Positions 10,324-19,932 of a stretch of DNA of 64,000 nucleotides are shown one piece after another; within the stretch, counting starts at the first letter, position 1; each line of letters opens with the position of its first letter. A program made the position numbers and the translations under genes. Source of the stretch: Lachancea kluyveri NRRL Y-12651 (lineage: Eukaryota; Ascomycota; Saccharomycetes; Saccharomycetales; Saccharomycetaceae); assembly GCA_000149225.2 (NCBI GenBank), contig CM000688.1, forward strand, positions 1,054,001 through 1,118,000, in the 5' to 3' direction. A model generated the notes under the pieces. The model did not search any database. It saw only the letters and a list, made by a program, of their open reading frames with translations, and was not told the origin of the DNA.

Positions 10324-11160
10324 TAAAACAAAGATATTTCATATTATTATACGCTGAATAGAACCGCAGTCGATCTTCATCCCGAGAGCTCAGCATTCCC
10401 TAATCTAAATATCCTTTACTATTGCAAGGTTTAATGATATGAAATTTTTATTTGAGGACGTTGCTTTGATTTTACAGATATCACTAGAATGTCAAGAGAA
10501 ATACGTCGTCTCCCCTTCAGCCGCACTCACGTAAAATTTTATGCCTTGTTTAAATCAGCTGAATTTTTTACTACACTCTTGCCAATTTTTGCGTGCTTTT
10601 CTACTACGTCGGAAGAGCAAGGGCAGTCGTAAAACTTGAAAAAGCAGTTACATTCTTGCAGCAAATCAGGCACAAAGGAGCATGAACGAAAGTATCCAAA
10701 ACCTGTTGCTTAATAAAAAAAGAATCTGAGTTTCCTGTGGAGTTTATATTACCATTTTCGGTACCATAGTTCTTGTTATAAGAGGGTATATTGGCCTGTA
10801 AATGAGTTTGGCAACAATGCCAAGCCAAGTTGAGTTAGTGAATCTCGAGACGTAAATCGTCATGCACGGAAAAAGCGAGAAAATAAAACAGTACATTGAG
10901 ACGAAATCAGTGTTGACATACGAGTGGCTTGTATCATCTAGGATTCATCGTCGATAGACATAACAGCCGATCGCTTGGTTATCATAGCGGAAGCTTCTGT
11001 TTGAAATTGCAGTTAAGGGAGCTGATAACAACAGTCATTCAGTCGCGTGCTCTTCGTTTTTCCCTCATTTTTTGATCGTTCCCTAGTTTATTAGAGGTTT
11101 CACTTTTCCAACACAAAGCATTACTTAGTTGGCGCAGCGCTCATAGAAGCTTGAAACGTT
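10324..11160. other. SKN7 upstream region
   Basis: About 840 bp of AT-rich promoter DNA before SKN7. Short antisense frames (for example 10604-10828) show no family signature. No RNA gene was recognised. Confidence 0.35.
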
Positions 11161-12558
11161 ATGTCTGAAGAAATGAACACACCGATTCCCAGGATGATCA
11201 GTGGCCAACTTTCACAAAAGGGTGGATCCAATGATTTTGTCCGCAAGTTATTCAACATCTTGGAAGGTGGTGAATACACAGACATCGTCTGCTGGACCGA
11301 AACTGGAGACAGTTTTGTCGTTTTGAATACTAACGATTTTACTACCAAAATCCTGCCTAAACACTTCAAGCACTCAAATTTCGCCAGTTTTGTACGTCAG
11401 CTCAACAAGTATGATTTCCACAAAGTCAAGCGAACATCAGAGGAAAAGCAGAACTCGCAATATGGTGAACACAGCTGGGAGTTTAATCACCCTTACTTCA
11501 GAATACATGACGAAGACTCACTTGATAAAATAAAAAGAAAAACTGCTACGCAGAAAAAAATTTTATTGGACGAGAATACTGTTTTGGTAAAGCAGAATCC
11601 AGATGGTAGCACGACAGAGGCAGACGCTGCAACCAACTTGATTCTGAATAGTACAGTGAATAAAACAAAGTTCAACCACTTGAAAAAACGGGTGGATTCA
11701 TTGGAGAAGGACCTGAGTCATGCCAGGAACGATAATTACAACATCAAATTGGAGTTACAGAAGCTGAACTCCAAATATAACACCGTATTGGAAAGTTTTT
11801 TAACGTTAAAGTCTTTCAATGACACATTAATCAACAATTTCAACACTTTAACGGACAGTCTAGTTCAACAGGGACTCAAAATTCCTCCCAATTTGAACCT
11901 CAACTCGTCTAATATACCCCGAACTAGCTCACCAATGAGCACACAATCCCCTCAAATATCCACTGCTGTTTCGAACCCCTTGCCAATTCCAAACCCTCCA
12001 CCAGCAGCAAGTGCATCGGCGGCGTCGTCAACAGCACCGTCGCATAACGTTGATGATTCTCCAATCTTAAGGCCCGGCTTTCACGTCCTACTTGTGGAAG
12101 ACGATTCTGTTTGTATACAGCTTTGCTCCAAGTTTCTACTCAAATATGGTTGTTCCGTCGAGGTCGTTACTGATGGTTTATCTGCAATCTCAACTTTGGA
12201 AAAATTCAGATATGATTTAGTCCTAATGGATATTGTTATGCCCAACTTAGATGGTGCTACTGCAACGTCGATAGTAAGAAGCTTCGATAACCAAACACCC
12301 ATTATTGCAATGACAGGTAATATCGAAGACCAAGACTTAGTAACTTACTTGGAACATGGCATGAATGACATCCTAGCTAAACCGTTTACAAAAGATGATT
12401 TACACTCAATGCTGATCAGATACTTGAAAGATAGGGTCCCGCTATCGGAACAAAGATCTCGCTCATCATCACAGCAAAATACCACACCTTTACCACAAGG
12501 AAACAGCCCACAAGATTTGATTTGTGAGGAACCTTTACTAAAAAAACAACGGATTTGA
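11161..12558 (+). CDS. SKN7: HSF-type transcription factor and response regulator Skn7
   Basis: The product has 465 residues, against about 620 in S. cerevisiae, the difference lying in linkers. Skn7 is a nuclear factor that acts with Yap1 in oxidative stress and downstream of the Sln1-Ypd1 osmosensor. An HSF-type DNA-binding domain spans about residues 24-127 (FVRKLFNILEGGEYTDIVCW and the FVRQLNKYDFHKV recognition block). A coiled coil covers about 175-225, followed by a Ser/Pro-rich linker. The receiver domain is about 303-425, with acidic pocket E313-D315, phosphoacceptor D357 in LVLMDIVMP and K407 in LAKPF. All phosphorelay residues are intact. The order SCH9-SKN7-SET5 is as in S. cerevisiae. 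Confidence 0.96.
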   Translation: MSEEMNTPIPRMISGQLSQKGGSNDFVRKLFNILEGGEYTDIVCWTETGDSFVVLNTNDFTTKILPKHFKHSNFASFVRQLNKYDFHKVKRTSEEKQNSQYGEHSWEFNHPYFRIHDEDSLDKIKRKTATQKKILLDENTVLVKQNPDGSTTEADAATNLILNSTVNKTKFNHLKKRVDSLEKDLSHARNDNYNIKLELQKLNSKYNTVLESFLTLKSFNDTLINNFNTLTDSLVQQGLKIPPNLNLNSSNIPRTSSPMSTQSPQISTAVSNPLPIPNPPPAASASAASSTAPSHNVDDSPILRPGFHVLLVEDDSVCIQLCSKFLLKYGCSVEVVTDGLSAISTLEKFRYDLVLMDIVMPNLDGATATSIVRSFDNQTPIIAMTGNIEDQDLVTYLEHGMNDILAKPFTKDDLHSMLIRYLKDRVPLSEQRSRSSSQQNTTPLPQGNSPQDLICEEPLLKKQRI

Positions 12559-12750
12559 AAATGGAGAAAAATTATTATAAAAAATCAAGAAAAATAAAAC
12601 AAAATAGGACTTGTGCAAAGTATGTCGACTCGTTCTTTCTTTGGAATGGCTAGTGTTGTGTTATATAGAAGGTATTACATAAAATGGTAAAACGGACTTG
12701 TGTGTTTTATTTTGGCCCGAGTCTTCAATACTCCACTGCTTTAATTTCCT

Positions 12751-14217
12751 TTATTCTTCAACAGCAGCCATGACTTTCTCGTCGAATCTCACGGACTTTC
12801 TTCTAACACCAACACCAATATCTTGCGGAATTTCAAGTTCAAATTCTTGCCCGTTCTTTAACATTTCACTTAAATTGGGCCTAGAGCTTTTCATCGACGA
12901 CTTACGTCGCCGAGAGTTTGTAAAGACTGCATCGGTAGGAGACACCGGTGGAGCAGAGGGGGTCTTCTCTAGTTTCCTTTGATCCAGCTCTTTCTTACAA
13001 CGTGCACAGTAACAGGAGAAGCCCCAATTAACCCTTAACTCACGTCTCCTTAAGTTGACACCATGTAATGGATTTACATACGTCGTAAGAAGCTCTTCGC
13101 CTGGAACGATGTTTTTACGTGCAAAAACTTTCATTCCCATCTTCGGATCGAGTTCAAACCTAACGTTTGGCTCGCAGCTATGGTTCAAGTGAGCATAAAT
13201 GTTGTAAATCTGCCCAGATACTTGATTGATGTTAAATTTGCCAACGTAAAGTAGAAATCTTTCCAAATCCATACGGCCATCCTTTTCAGCTTGTGGGAAT
13301 GCTTGACAAAACAATTCGTAACCAGCTTCCCACAAAGCCTCTGCATCAGATATGTTGGACCCGCTAGATGCATCAAATGTACCGCCAACATTGGTGGAAT
13401 CTGAAGCCTTTATACGGATTCTCTGGCTTACTTGTGCAAGTGATTCAAACTGTTGGCGAATGACATCGTTATCTGAGGTATCCAACAAAATTCTGGCAAA
13501 TATGATACCTACGGAGTAGGCAGCATTCCAAACGTTATCCTGGCAAAATTTTTCGAATTTCAACCAATTTTTGGCATTCACAATTTTATTTTTAGACATT
13601 GGATGCTTAAGGTAAGCATGTATAGCATCAAGCCTTTTACACTGTTTGGAACACCAGATAGCATCGCATACTGCACAATCCAAACCATGCATGATGGTAA
13701 AATGAGAGCTTTGAGTCAAAGAATTACCACACAAGGAGCAGGATTTTCCGGTTTGTGCCAAAGTTAACTTTTCCAAAGGCGGGATGTAAGTAAGCGGTTC
13801 AGTTTCCTGGAAAATCAACTCTCCTTGTTTAATGAAGCATTTACTGTACAACGCTTTACCTTTTTCATTCGATCGTACTTCGATCTTTTGGGACGCTTTA
13901 CGATCCAACATCGGTGTTTCGGTTGAAACTACCTGATCGAAATATGTGAATAATTCATGGTCATCTATGGCATATAGACTATGGTTTATCAAAACGGTTT
14001 TTAGTTTCTTTTCAGAGAGAGACCACGATGAATTTCTTTGTTTGATTTTAGCATGCAATTTCTTTATATCCAAATCTTCACTTGACGGTTCTTGCCTCCA
14101 TAATAATACAACGTCATCACAGACCTGTCTATCGGTCGGATCAATACTATTTGTTGGAGCACCCAATACGCTTTGATCGGTATCATTTAGCGATAAGGTT
14201 TCTATTTTCACATGCAT
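12751..14217 (-). CDS. SET5: SET-domain histone H4 lysine methyltransferase Set5
   Basis: The protein has 488 residues (S. cerevisiae Set5 about 526). Set5 monomethylates histone H4 at K5, K8 and K12 and takes part in gene silencing near telomeres. The SET domain is split by a MYND-like zinc-finger block with the CxxC pairs CSLCGN and CAVCDAIWCSKQC, as in the SMYD family. The catalytic NHSCEPN motif is at residues 345-351, and post-SET cysteines CYCARC follow. The C-terminus is basic and serine-rich. The gene is convergent with SKN7 (192 bp between stops) and divergent from FMP10 across an A-rich promoter. Confidence 0.95.
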   Translation of the reverse strand: MHVKIETLSLNDTDQSVLGAPTNSIDPTDRQVCDDVVLLWRQEPSSEDLDIKKLHAKIKQRNSSWSLSEKKLKTVLINHSLYAIDDHELFTYFDQVVSTETPMLDRKASQKIEVRSNEKGKALYSKCFIKQGELIFQETEPLTYIPPLEKLTLAQTGKSCSLCGNSLTQSSHFTIMHGLDCAVCDAIWCSKQCKRLDAIHAYLKHPMSKNKIVNAKNWLKFEKFCQDNVWNAAYSVGIIFARILLDTSDNDVIRQQFESLAQVSQRIRIKASDSTNVGGTFDASSGSNISDAEALWEAGYELFCQAFPQAEKDGRMDLERFLLYVGKFNINQVSGQIYNIYAHLNHSCEPNVRFELDPKMGMKVFARKNIVPGEELLTTYVNPLHGVNLRRRELRVNWGFSCYCARCKKELDQRKLEKTPSAPPVSPTDAVFTNSRRRKSSMKSSRPNLSEMLKNGQEFELEIPQDIGVGVRRKSVRFDEKVMAAVEE

Positions 14218-14298
14218 TTACTGGCTTAAAAGTTCAACAACCGTGATTAATCGATGGTGAACGATATCAATCAAGTGCGTGTAAAAAACCATGTTGAG

Positions 14299-14360
14299 AA
14301 AAAATTAAAAAAATTAAAAAAATAAAAAAAATAAAAAAAATAAAAAAAATAAAAAAAAGA
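14299..14360. repeat. A-rich minisatellite, (A)6-8 tracts split by T
   Basis: Tandem units of seven or eight A followed by one or two T run for about 60 bp in the SET5-FMP10 divergent promoter. Poly(dA:dT) arrays exclude nucleosomes in yeast, so this probably forms the shared nucleosome-free region. The array should vary in length between strains. Confidence 0.8.
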
Positions 14361-14424
14361 ACAGAAAAAAAAGAGCAAGTAGGGGTCTGCACGACAGTCG
14401 ACTGAAACTAGAGAAAGAGAAAAT

Positions 14425-15141
14425 ATGTTACGTAGAATTGTGAGTACTACCGCGACAAGATTTTATTCGAATACAGCCAGGCAGTTCGTGGTGGCTAAGA
14501 AGCCCCGTTCAAACAGGCTTACAAAGTTGTCCATCTTTGGCGTTAGCTTTGGCGCGGGTTGGTTCCTGACCCAACATTTGACCTTTGCAGACTTGATGGC
14601 TTGGTGGCTGTACGAGAACGTTCCTGAGAATGATGAAGGTGTGAAGGAGTACAAGAAAAAATTGACCGCCAGAGCTGATCAGTTGCCAGTGGTGAAGCAA
14701 CTGAAGCAGTGTGGCTACACCGAAGTGTTTAGTAGTAGTGTTGCGCCCAAGAATACGCTGATCGACAAGACTTTGAGCGTTCCTGGCGCAATCGCAATTC
14801 CTCCCAAGTTTTACTATAATCCTCAAACCAAGGAAACTGTGGGCATCTACCATCTAGGAATGAGGCTAGCTGGCTATCCGTTTTTAGTACACGGTGGGAT
14901 ACTCGCCACGGTGATGGAGGATTTGATGAGAGAATCTGTCAAGCTAATAAAAGGAGTAAAGACAGAAACCACTGACGGCATAACGGTTTCTTACAAGTTC
15001 CCCACGTTAGCCAACCAGTTCGTAGTAGTCAGAACCACAAAGGCTGAACAATTTGGTAAAAACGTCAAACTAACTGCCGAGATTCTGGATCAAAGCGGGA
15101 ACAAAACTCTAGTCAAGGGACGTGGTACTTTTTCCACATGA
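14425..15141 (+). CDS. FMP10: Mitochondrial thioesterase-superfamily protein Fmp10
   Basis: A 238-residue protein matching S. cerevisiae Fmp10 (YER182W), found in the mitochondrial proteome. The N-terminus (MLRRIVSTTATRFYSNTARQ) is rich in Arg/Ser/Thr with no acidic residues, a typical presequence, and a hydrophobic stretch follows at about residues 33-50. The C-terminal half has the hot-dog thioesterase signature with HGG at 156-158 (FLVHGGILATVMEDL). The biochemical substrate is unknown. In S. cerevisiae the gene sits beside FAU1 on chromosome V, whereas here the pair lies between SET5 and BAT1. It is convergent with FAU1, with 93 bp between stops. Confidence 0.92.
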   Translation: MLRRIVSTTATRFYSNTARQFVVAKKPRSNRLTKLSIFGVSFGAGWFLTQHLTFADLMAWWLYENVPENDEGVKEYKKKLTARADQLPVVKQLKQCGYTEVFSSSVAPKNTLIDKTLSVPGAIAIPPKFYYNPQTKETVGIYHLGMRLAGYPFLVHGGILATVMEDLMRESVKLIKGVKTETTDGITVSYKFPTLANQFVVVRTTKAEQFGKNVKLTAEILDQSGNKTLVKGRGTFST

Positions 15142-15234
15142 TGCTTCTGTCCATCCCCACCTTATTTGAAAACCAAACTACATACATAAGATATTTTTAT
15201 GGCCGCAATGCATTTATTTATTTATTCTACCCGT

Positions 15235-15873
15235 CTACCTGTTAAACCAATGAACAGTGCCATCGCCGGCCACAATACAATCCATGGGGAAATCATGACT
15301 CTCCATCGGAATATGGCCAACTATCTGCTCCTTGAGCGCAAGACCCACCAACAGAGGCCTGACCTTGTTGTAATGCAGTGACCTGTGAATGTAATCGTCG
15401 TAGAAACCTGCCCCGTGGCCCATGCGCGCGCCGTCACCCAACGAGAACGCAACACCCGGCACCAGGATAGCATCCAATGTGGGTGGAAGAGGAGCAGGCG
15501 TCTCTTTGACCGGTTCCCTTAGCTGGTACTTGCCACTGGGCTGTAGCTGTTGCACCTGCTGTAGAGAAACTATCCGGTGAAAGGTCAGTTGAGGGTGCGA
15601 GTTGACACCTTCCCGCAACACCACCTGACCGGTCTCTCTGGTAGAAGTACACCGAGGCAAGTAGACCTCTTTACCAGCATCAAACAGCTGTTCCAAGATC
15701 TGCCCAGTTTTCACTTCACAAGAGTCCATACTCATGTAGCATGCGACGTTGCCGTAGCCGGCCAACAGCGGAGCCAGCGATTCGCAGATCGTGCTCGACT
15801 GCCGCTCCAACTCATCCTGGGTCAGCGAACGAAGAGCCTTGTTTACTGTGGACCTCAACGCAGTCTTACTCAT
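15235..15873 (-). CDS. FAU1: 5-formyltetrahydrofolate cyclo-ligase Fau1
   Basis: A 212-residue protein of the 5,10-methenyltetrahydrofolate synthetase family (EC 6.3.3.2), which uses ATP to turn 5-formyl-THF into 5,10-methenyl-THF and so returns stored folate to one-carbon metabolism. The C-terminal nucleotide/folate site motif is clear: GHGAGFYDD at residues 152-160, preceded by ILVPGVAFS. The length equals that of S. cerevisiae Fau1 (211). The sequence is locally GC-rich compared with its neighbours. It is divergent from BAT1, with about 350 bp between the start codons. Confidence 0.92.
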   Translation of the reverse strand: MSKTALRSTVNKALRSLTQDELERQSSTICESLAPLLAGYGNVACYMSMDSCEVKTGQILEQLFDAGKEVYLPRCTSTRETGQVVLREGVNSHPQLTFHRIVSLQQVQQLQPSGKYQLREPVKETPAPLPPTLDAILVPGVAFSLGDGARMGHGAGFYDDYIHRSLHYNKVRPLLVGLALKEQIVGHIPMESHDFPMDCIVAGDGTVHWFNR

Positions 15874-16052
15874 GTGTTACCAGTATCCCAACTTACCAAA
15901 TCTTACAACACAGTACGCATTCTAGGGCCTCGTCCGTTCGTATTCCATCTTCTTTGGGCACCCCCGGAGCCTATCCTCGAGTCACGTTGAAAACGACAGG
16001 CATGTTACTCGCATACTGCCCGCTACTTGCATAAACGGTGGAAGCCAACAAC

Positions 16053-16064
16053 GCCGGTAGCGGC
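16053..16064. promoter_or_regulatory. Leu3-type palindrome in the BAT1 promoter
   Basis: The near-palindrome GCCGGTAGCGGC differs by one base from the Leu3 consensus core CCGGTNCCGG. It lies about 170 bp before the first BAT1 ATG. Leu3 with alpha-isopropylmalate controls branched-chain amino acid genes, and S. cerevisiae BAT1 is a known Leu3 target. Two TATA-like elements follow at about 16132 and 16144. Confidence 0.6.
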
Positions 16065-16224
16065 TAAAGGAGAATATCGACCGCGTCGCCTGGCATCAAT
16101 TCTCCATCAACAACCGAGTGAGTCACAAGATATAAAAGTGGTGGTATAAAAGCAATGATCCTTGGCTCCTTTCTTCCGTTTCTCCAATATTAAAGATTTG
16201 TATATAACCAACAGCAATCACGAA

Positions 16225-17418
16225 ATGCTAAAAAGTTCTCTGAAAACATCTCTCAATCGTCTATTTAGTACCAGTACTATTAGAGCTATGTCCGCTCCAT
16301 TGGACGCCTCCAAGGTTAAAATAACTAAAAACACCAATCCATCCAAGCCAACTCCGAACGACAAGTTGGTTTTTGGTCAAACCTTCACCGATCATATGTT
16401 GACCATTGAATGGACCAAGGAAAAGGGCTGGGACGTTCCAGAAATCAAGCCATATGGCAATTTGTCTCTAGATCCATCTGCATGCGTCTTCCACTACGCT
16501 TTCGAGTTGTTTGAAGGTTTGAAGGCGTACAGGACTCCGGACAACAAGATTACCATGTTCCGTCCCGACAAAAACATGGAGAGAATGAACAAGTCTGCCG
16601 CTAGAATCTGTCTACCAACTTTTGAATCTGAGGAGTTGATCAAGTTGATCGGTAAGTTGATCGAACAGGACAAACGTTTGGTCCCAGAGGGTCAAGGTTA
16701 TTCCTTGTACATCAGACCAACCATGATCGGTACTACCTCCGGGTTGGGTGTCGGTACTCCAAACAAAGCCTTGCTATACGTTATCACTTCTCCAGTGGGT
16801 CCATACTACAAGACCGGTTTCAAAGCGGTGAAACTGGAGGCTACTGATTACGCCACCAGAGCTTGGCCAGGTGGTGTTGGTGACAAGAAGTTGGGTGCCA
16901 ACTATGCACCATGTATCTTGCCTCAATTGCAAGCTGCCGAAAGGGGCTACCAACAAAACTTGTGGTTGTTTGGCCCTGAAAAAAACATTACCGAAGTTGG
17001 TACTATGAACGTTTTCTTTGCCTTTAAGGACTCTGCTACGGGCAAGAAAGAATTGGTCACCGCTCCACTAGACGGTACCATCTTGGAAGGTGTCACCAGA
17101 GACTCCGTCTTGACCTTGGCTAGAGAAAAATTAGATCCTAAAGAATGGACCGTTTCTGAACGTTACTACACAATCACCGAAGTTGCCGAAAGAGCTGCAA
17201 AGGGCGAATTGGTGGAGGCCTTTGGTTCAGGTACTGCTGCTGTTGTTTCTCCAATCAAGGAGATCGGCTGGCAAGGAAAGGACATCCAGGTCCCATTGTT
17301 GCCAGGTGAACAATCCGGTGCTTTGACTAAGCAAGTTGCTTCTTGGATCGCTGATATCCAATACGGTAGGGAAAAACACGGAAACTGGTCCAAGGTTGTA
17401 GCTGACCTAAACAACTAG
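16225..17418 (+). CDS. BAT1: Branched-chain amino acid aminotransferase (mitochondrial, possibly also cytosolic form)
   Basis: A PLP-dependent fold-type IV transaminase that interconverts leucine, isoleucine and valine with their 2-keto acids. From the first ATG (16225) it has 397 residues beginning MLKSSLKTSLNRLFSTS, a typical mitochondrial presequence. A second in-frame ATG at 16288 would give MSAPLDASKVK, almost the start of cytosolic S. cerevisiae Bat2. The body contains family blocks such as SLDPSACVFHYAFELFEG and GDKKLGANYAPCILPQLQAA, the latter holding the PLP-lysine region. It resembles both Bat1 and Bat2. A TTG-initiated frame begins further upstream at 16162, but no ATG supports that extension. 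A 12-codon upstream ORF starts at 16155. Confidence 0.95.
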   Translation: MLKSSLKTSLNRLFSTSTIRAMSAPLDASKVKITKNTNPSKPTPNDKLVFGQTFTDHMLTIEWTKEKGWDVPEIKPYGNLSLDPSACVFHYAFELFEGLKAYRTPDNKITMFRPDKNMERMNKSAARICLPTFESEELIKLIGKLIEQDKRLVPEGQGYSLYIRPTMIGTTSGLGVGTPNKALLYVITSPVGPYYKTGFKAVKLEATDYATRAWPGGVGDKKLGANYAPCILPQLQAAERGYQQNLWLFGPEKNITEVGTMNVFFAFKDSATGKKELVTAPLDGTILEGVTRDSVLTLAREKLDPKEWTVSERYYTITEVAERAAKGELVEAFGSGTAAVVSPIKEIGWQGKDIQVPLLPGEQSGALTKQVASWIADIQYGREKHGNWSKVVADLNN

Positions 17419-18141
17419 AGCATTGTAAATTAAAAGACAAGAAACAAGGTGAACCAAAGATAAATGGGAACCACAACGTTTTGTATAGAGTTATTTAAAC
17501 GAAATAGGCGAAAAAAAAAAAAAAGAAAACATAGACCATAGAATGGCCATTTCTACTTTCTACTTTCTGTTTCTCTCTCTCTCTCTCTTTCTCTTCCTCT
17601 TCTTTGGGTAACTGACTCGTCCAGACGTGTTCCAAAGATTTCGCCAGAGAACACTTGTGATGGATAAAAGCTTGATAATAGCCGTGAATCTCTGAACTGT
17701 ACAAACCTTCTGGCTTCAAACCAATGGCTGATCTCCGAAATTACTATGTATATAGATATATATATATATATTTCCAACTCTATGGCCAGTAGTTCATTCA
17801 TCCCTGTAGAACTGCGTGCAACGTTATCACTCAAATGAATTCATGATCTTAGGATGACATAGAATTGGACTTCCAATGCCGAACTTTTCCCACTTTCCCG
17901 GTTTTTTTTTGTATGCCACCGCTTTATGAAAAGCCTTGATTTTTTTCAGTTAACCGTATGAATTCTCGAACTGCCTCCGAAATATCGCTGATAACGATCC
18001 AATCCTTTCCTCAGCATTTCTCTAATTTGTCTTGGACAGATGAATCATAGAGCCTCCAAAATATCTACTAGTATTTGGCAGCAACCCATTCCTGTGGACT
18101 GTTCCAGCACTTATTAGCTATACCAAAAAAAAAGGAAAAAA
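17419..18141. other. BAT1-transcription factor intergenic region with simple repeats
   Basis: It holds an A run at 17511-17524, a CT-rich repeat at about 17567-17602 and a TA repeat at about 17749-17772. The last 150 bp form the promoter of the downstream Zn2Cys6 gene. No gene or RNA was recognised. Confidence 0.5.
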
Positions 18142-19932
18142 ATGGGGGCAAAGGGAACTCGTTCTAGAAACGGATGCAAGAGCTGCAAAAAACTAAAAAT
18201 TAAGTGTGATGAGAAGAAGCCTAAATGCTCTAACTGCATCAAAAAGCATGTAGATGTCTGCGACTACAGTATAGTTTTACAATGGGGTGGCAGACCTTAT
18301 AAGAATAGGCAAAATAAGACCAAAAAACTTCCCAATACCGTCGTAATCGATGGTATAGTCACGGTGAAAGAACACAAAAAGGATGCCTGCAAAAATAGAT
18401 CTCAGTCTACAGAGTTAATCCTCATCGATGAGAAGTTTCAATCAGTTCCAAATTTCGAGGACCCATCGTTAGAACTAGACATACCAGAAGTATTTTCTCC
18501 TTCTTTTAAAAAGCTAACAGCGGAGCCTGATATTAGTAGTGCTGCCACCGTTTTCAGCCTTTCTTCACCAAACCCAATAGACTTGTTTTCTCTACACCTA
18601 CCATTACCTTTACCCGATGCTCTGACAAGCTCTCCGTACTATACGGATTTATTCGACTTTTTTCTAAAGGAAACTGCTAATCTTTTTGTCCCAGCACCCC
18701 AACGTATTTACGACACTAATCCCTTCAACACTTTGCTTCCTCAAATGGCAATGCAGAACTCTACCCTGTTGAATTTAATGCTGGCATTCGCTGCAAACCA
18801 TAGAAACAAAATCCTCACATTTCAAGACGATCCTATGTCTTTGCCGTTAGATGAAATCTTCAATTTCAACGTAGTGACTTCTGATGGTACTTTGGCGAAC
18901 GAACTTTTGACGAAAACATTTAACGAACTATTGTCCACATTAATGGACAGCAACAAACGTAATAGCGACTCCACTTTAGCTACGATCCTGCTGTTGGCGG
19001 CGTTTGATATTTTTTTCAGTGACACCAGAAACAAGTGGAGGGCTCACGTGTACGGTGCACGCAAGATTATGATGCAAAAGCTGGAAATAAACAGTAGTGG
19101 CAACCTTTCCATCCCACACCATGGCAATGATTGTGATCCACAGTTCTTTCTTTCGCGCTGGTTCTCATACATTGACATTATCTCCTCCTTATCATCGGCA
19201 AACGCTGCAATAAGGACAGAAAAATTGAGTTCCTTGAGTTACGAATTTTCGTACCTGGAAAATGAAAAAATTATTGAAGGAAAGAGGCTTAAATTACAAG
19301 ATATTGAATACTTTACTGGTATGGACGCCAGACTACTCTCCTTTTTAGCGGCCGTTGCATCAATGGTCGATAAAAGAGAAAGCTGTGACTTGGCAAATAT
19401 TCCTCACGAAATCTTATTGAAGACCTTGGAATTAGATCATGAAATCACAAATCATTTGACACAGTCTGAACTGGAAAGAGACAAAATTTATAGCAAGTAC
19501 TACAGCAAAAACACTGACTGGAGCACAAACTCAAAGTACGAGGCTTACAGTACTTTACGTGCTACAAACATGATCTTCGGCCTTACTGGTGTCTTACAAT
19601 TGAAGAGACGTGTGCTAGGAATCCCACAGCACAGCAAGATTGTCAAAGATTTATTACTTATGATTACCCGCCTGATTGAAACTCGTATTCCATTAGGCTC
19701 ATCTGCAGAATGTTGCATCCTTTTCTGTTTATTCTGCTGTGGCTGTGAGATAATGGATGAATCGTTGAAAGAATGTCGTGAAGTGTATATGGCACATATC
19801 GATGCTTTGAATAGACGTGGTATGAGTAGTGCCTTACAGGCGAAATACATCATGCAGGAATGTTGGAGTCAGAAAAAGCTTTGGTGGGACATTTTGAGGG
19901 AGAAAAACCTGGACATAACGTTTGCAGTTTAA
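18142..19932 (+). CDS. Zn2Cys6 fungal transcription factor
   Basis: A 596-residue protein with an N-terminal binuclear zinc cluster at C12, C15, C22, C29, C32 and C40 (C-x2-C-x6-C-x6-C-x2-C-x7-C), followed by a basic linker (PYKNRQNKTKK). The remainder is the helical regulatory domain of the fungal-specific transcription factor domain 2 type. Its LLLAAFDIFFSDTRNKWRAHVYGARK segment is the usual landmark, and it ends in a W-rich tail as in Uga3 and Arg81. Target genes are unknown. The hexose transporter and UGA1 are the nearest genes, but there is no direct evidence that it regulates them. It could correspond to one of the poorly studied arm-end regulators such as YER184C/TOG1; I cannot decide. 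Confidence 0.85.
   Translation: MGAKGTRSRNGCKSCKKLKIKCDEKKPKCSNCIKKHVDVCDYSIVLQWGGRPYKNRQNKTKKLPNTVVIDGIVTVKEHKKDACKNRSQSTELILIDEKFQSVPNFEDPSLELDIPEVFSPSFKKLTAEPDISSAATVFSLSSPNPIDLFSLHLPLPLPDALTSSPYYTDLFDFFLKETANLFVPAPQRIYDTNPFNTLLPQMAMQNSTLLNLMLAFAANHRNKILTFQDDPMSLPLDEIFNFNVVTSDGTLANELLTKTFNELLSTLMDSNKRNSDSTLATILLLAAFDIFFSDTRNKWRAHVYGARKIMMQKLEINSSGNLSIPHHGNDCDPQFFLSRWFSYIDIISSLSSANAAIRTEKLSSLSYEFSYLENEKIIEGKRLKLQDIEYFTGMDARLLSFLAAVASMVDKRESCDLANIPHEILLKTLELDHEITNHLTQSELERDKIYSKYYSKNTDWSTNSKYEAYSTLRATNMIFGLTGVLQLKRRVLGIPQHSKIVKDLLLMITRLIETRIPLGSSAECCILFCLFCCGCEIMDESLKECREVYMAHIDALNRRGMSSALQAKYIMQECWSQKKLWWDILREKNLDITFAV

Noticed and set aside
16162-16224. N-terminal extension of BAT1 starting at a TTG codon
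   Set aside because: There is no ATG; the first ATG at 16225 already gives a complete mitochondrial presequence.
17976-17990. CCTCCGAAAT resembling the CDEIII core of a point centromere
   Set aside because: The rest of CDEIII, the AT-rich CDEII and a CDEI site are missing.
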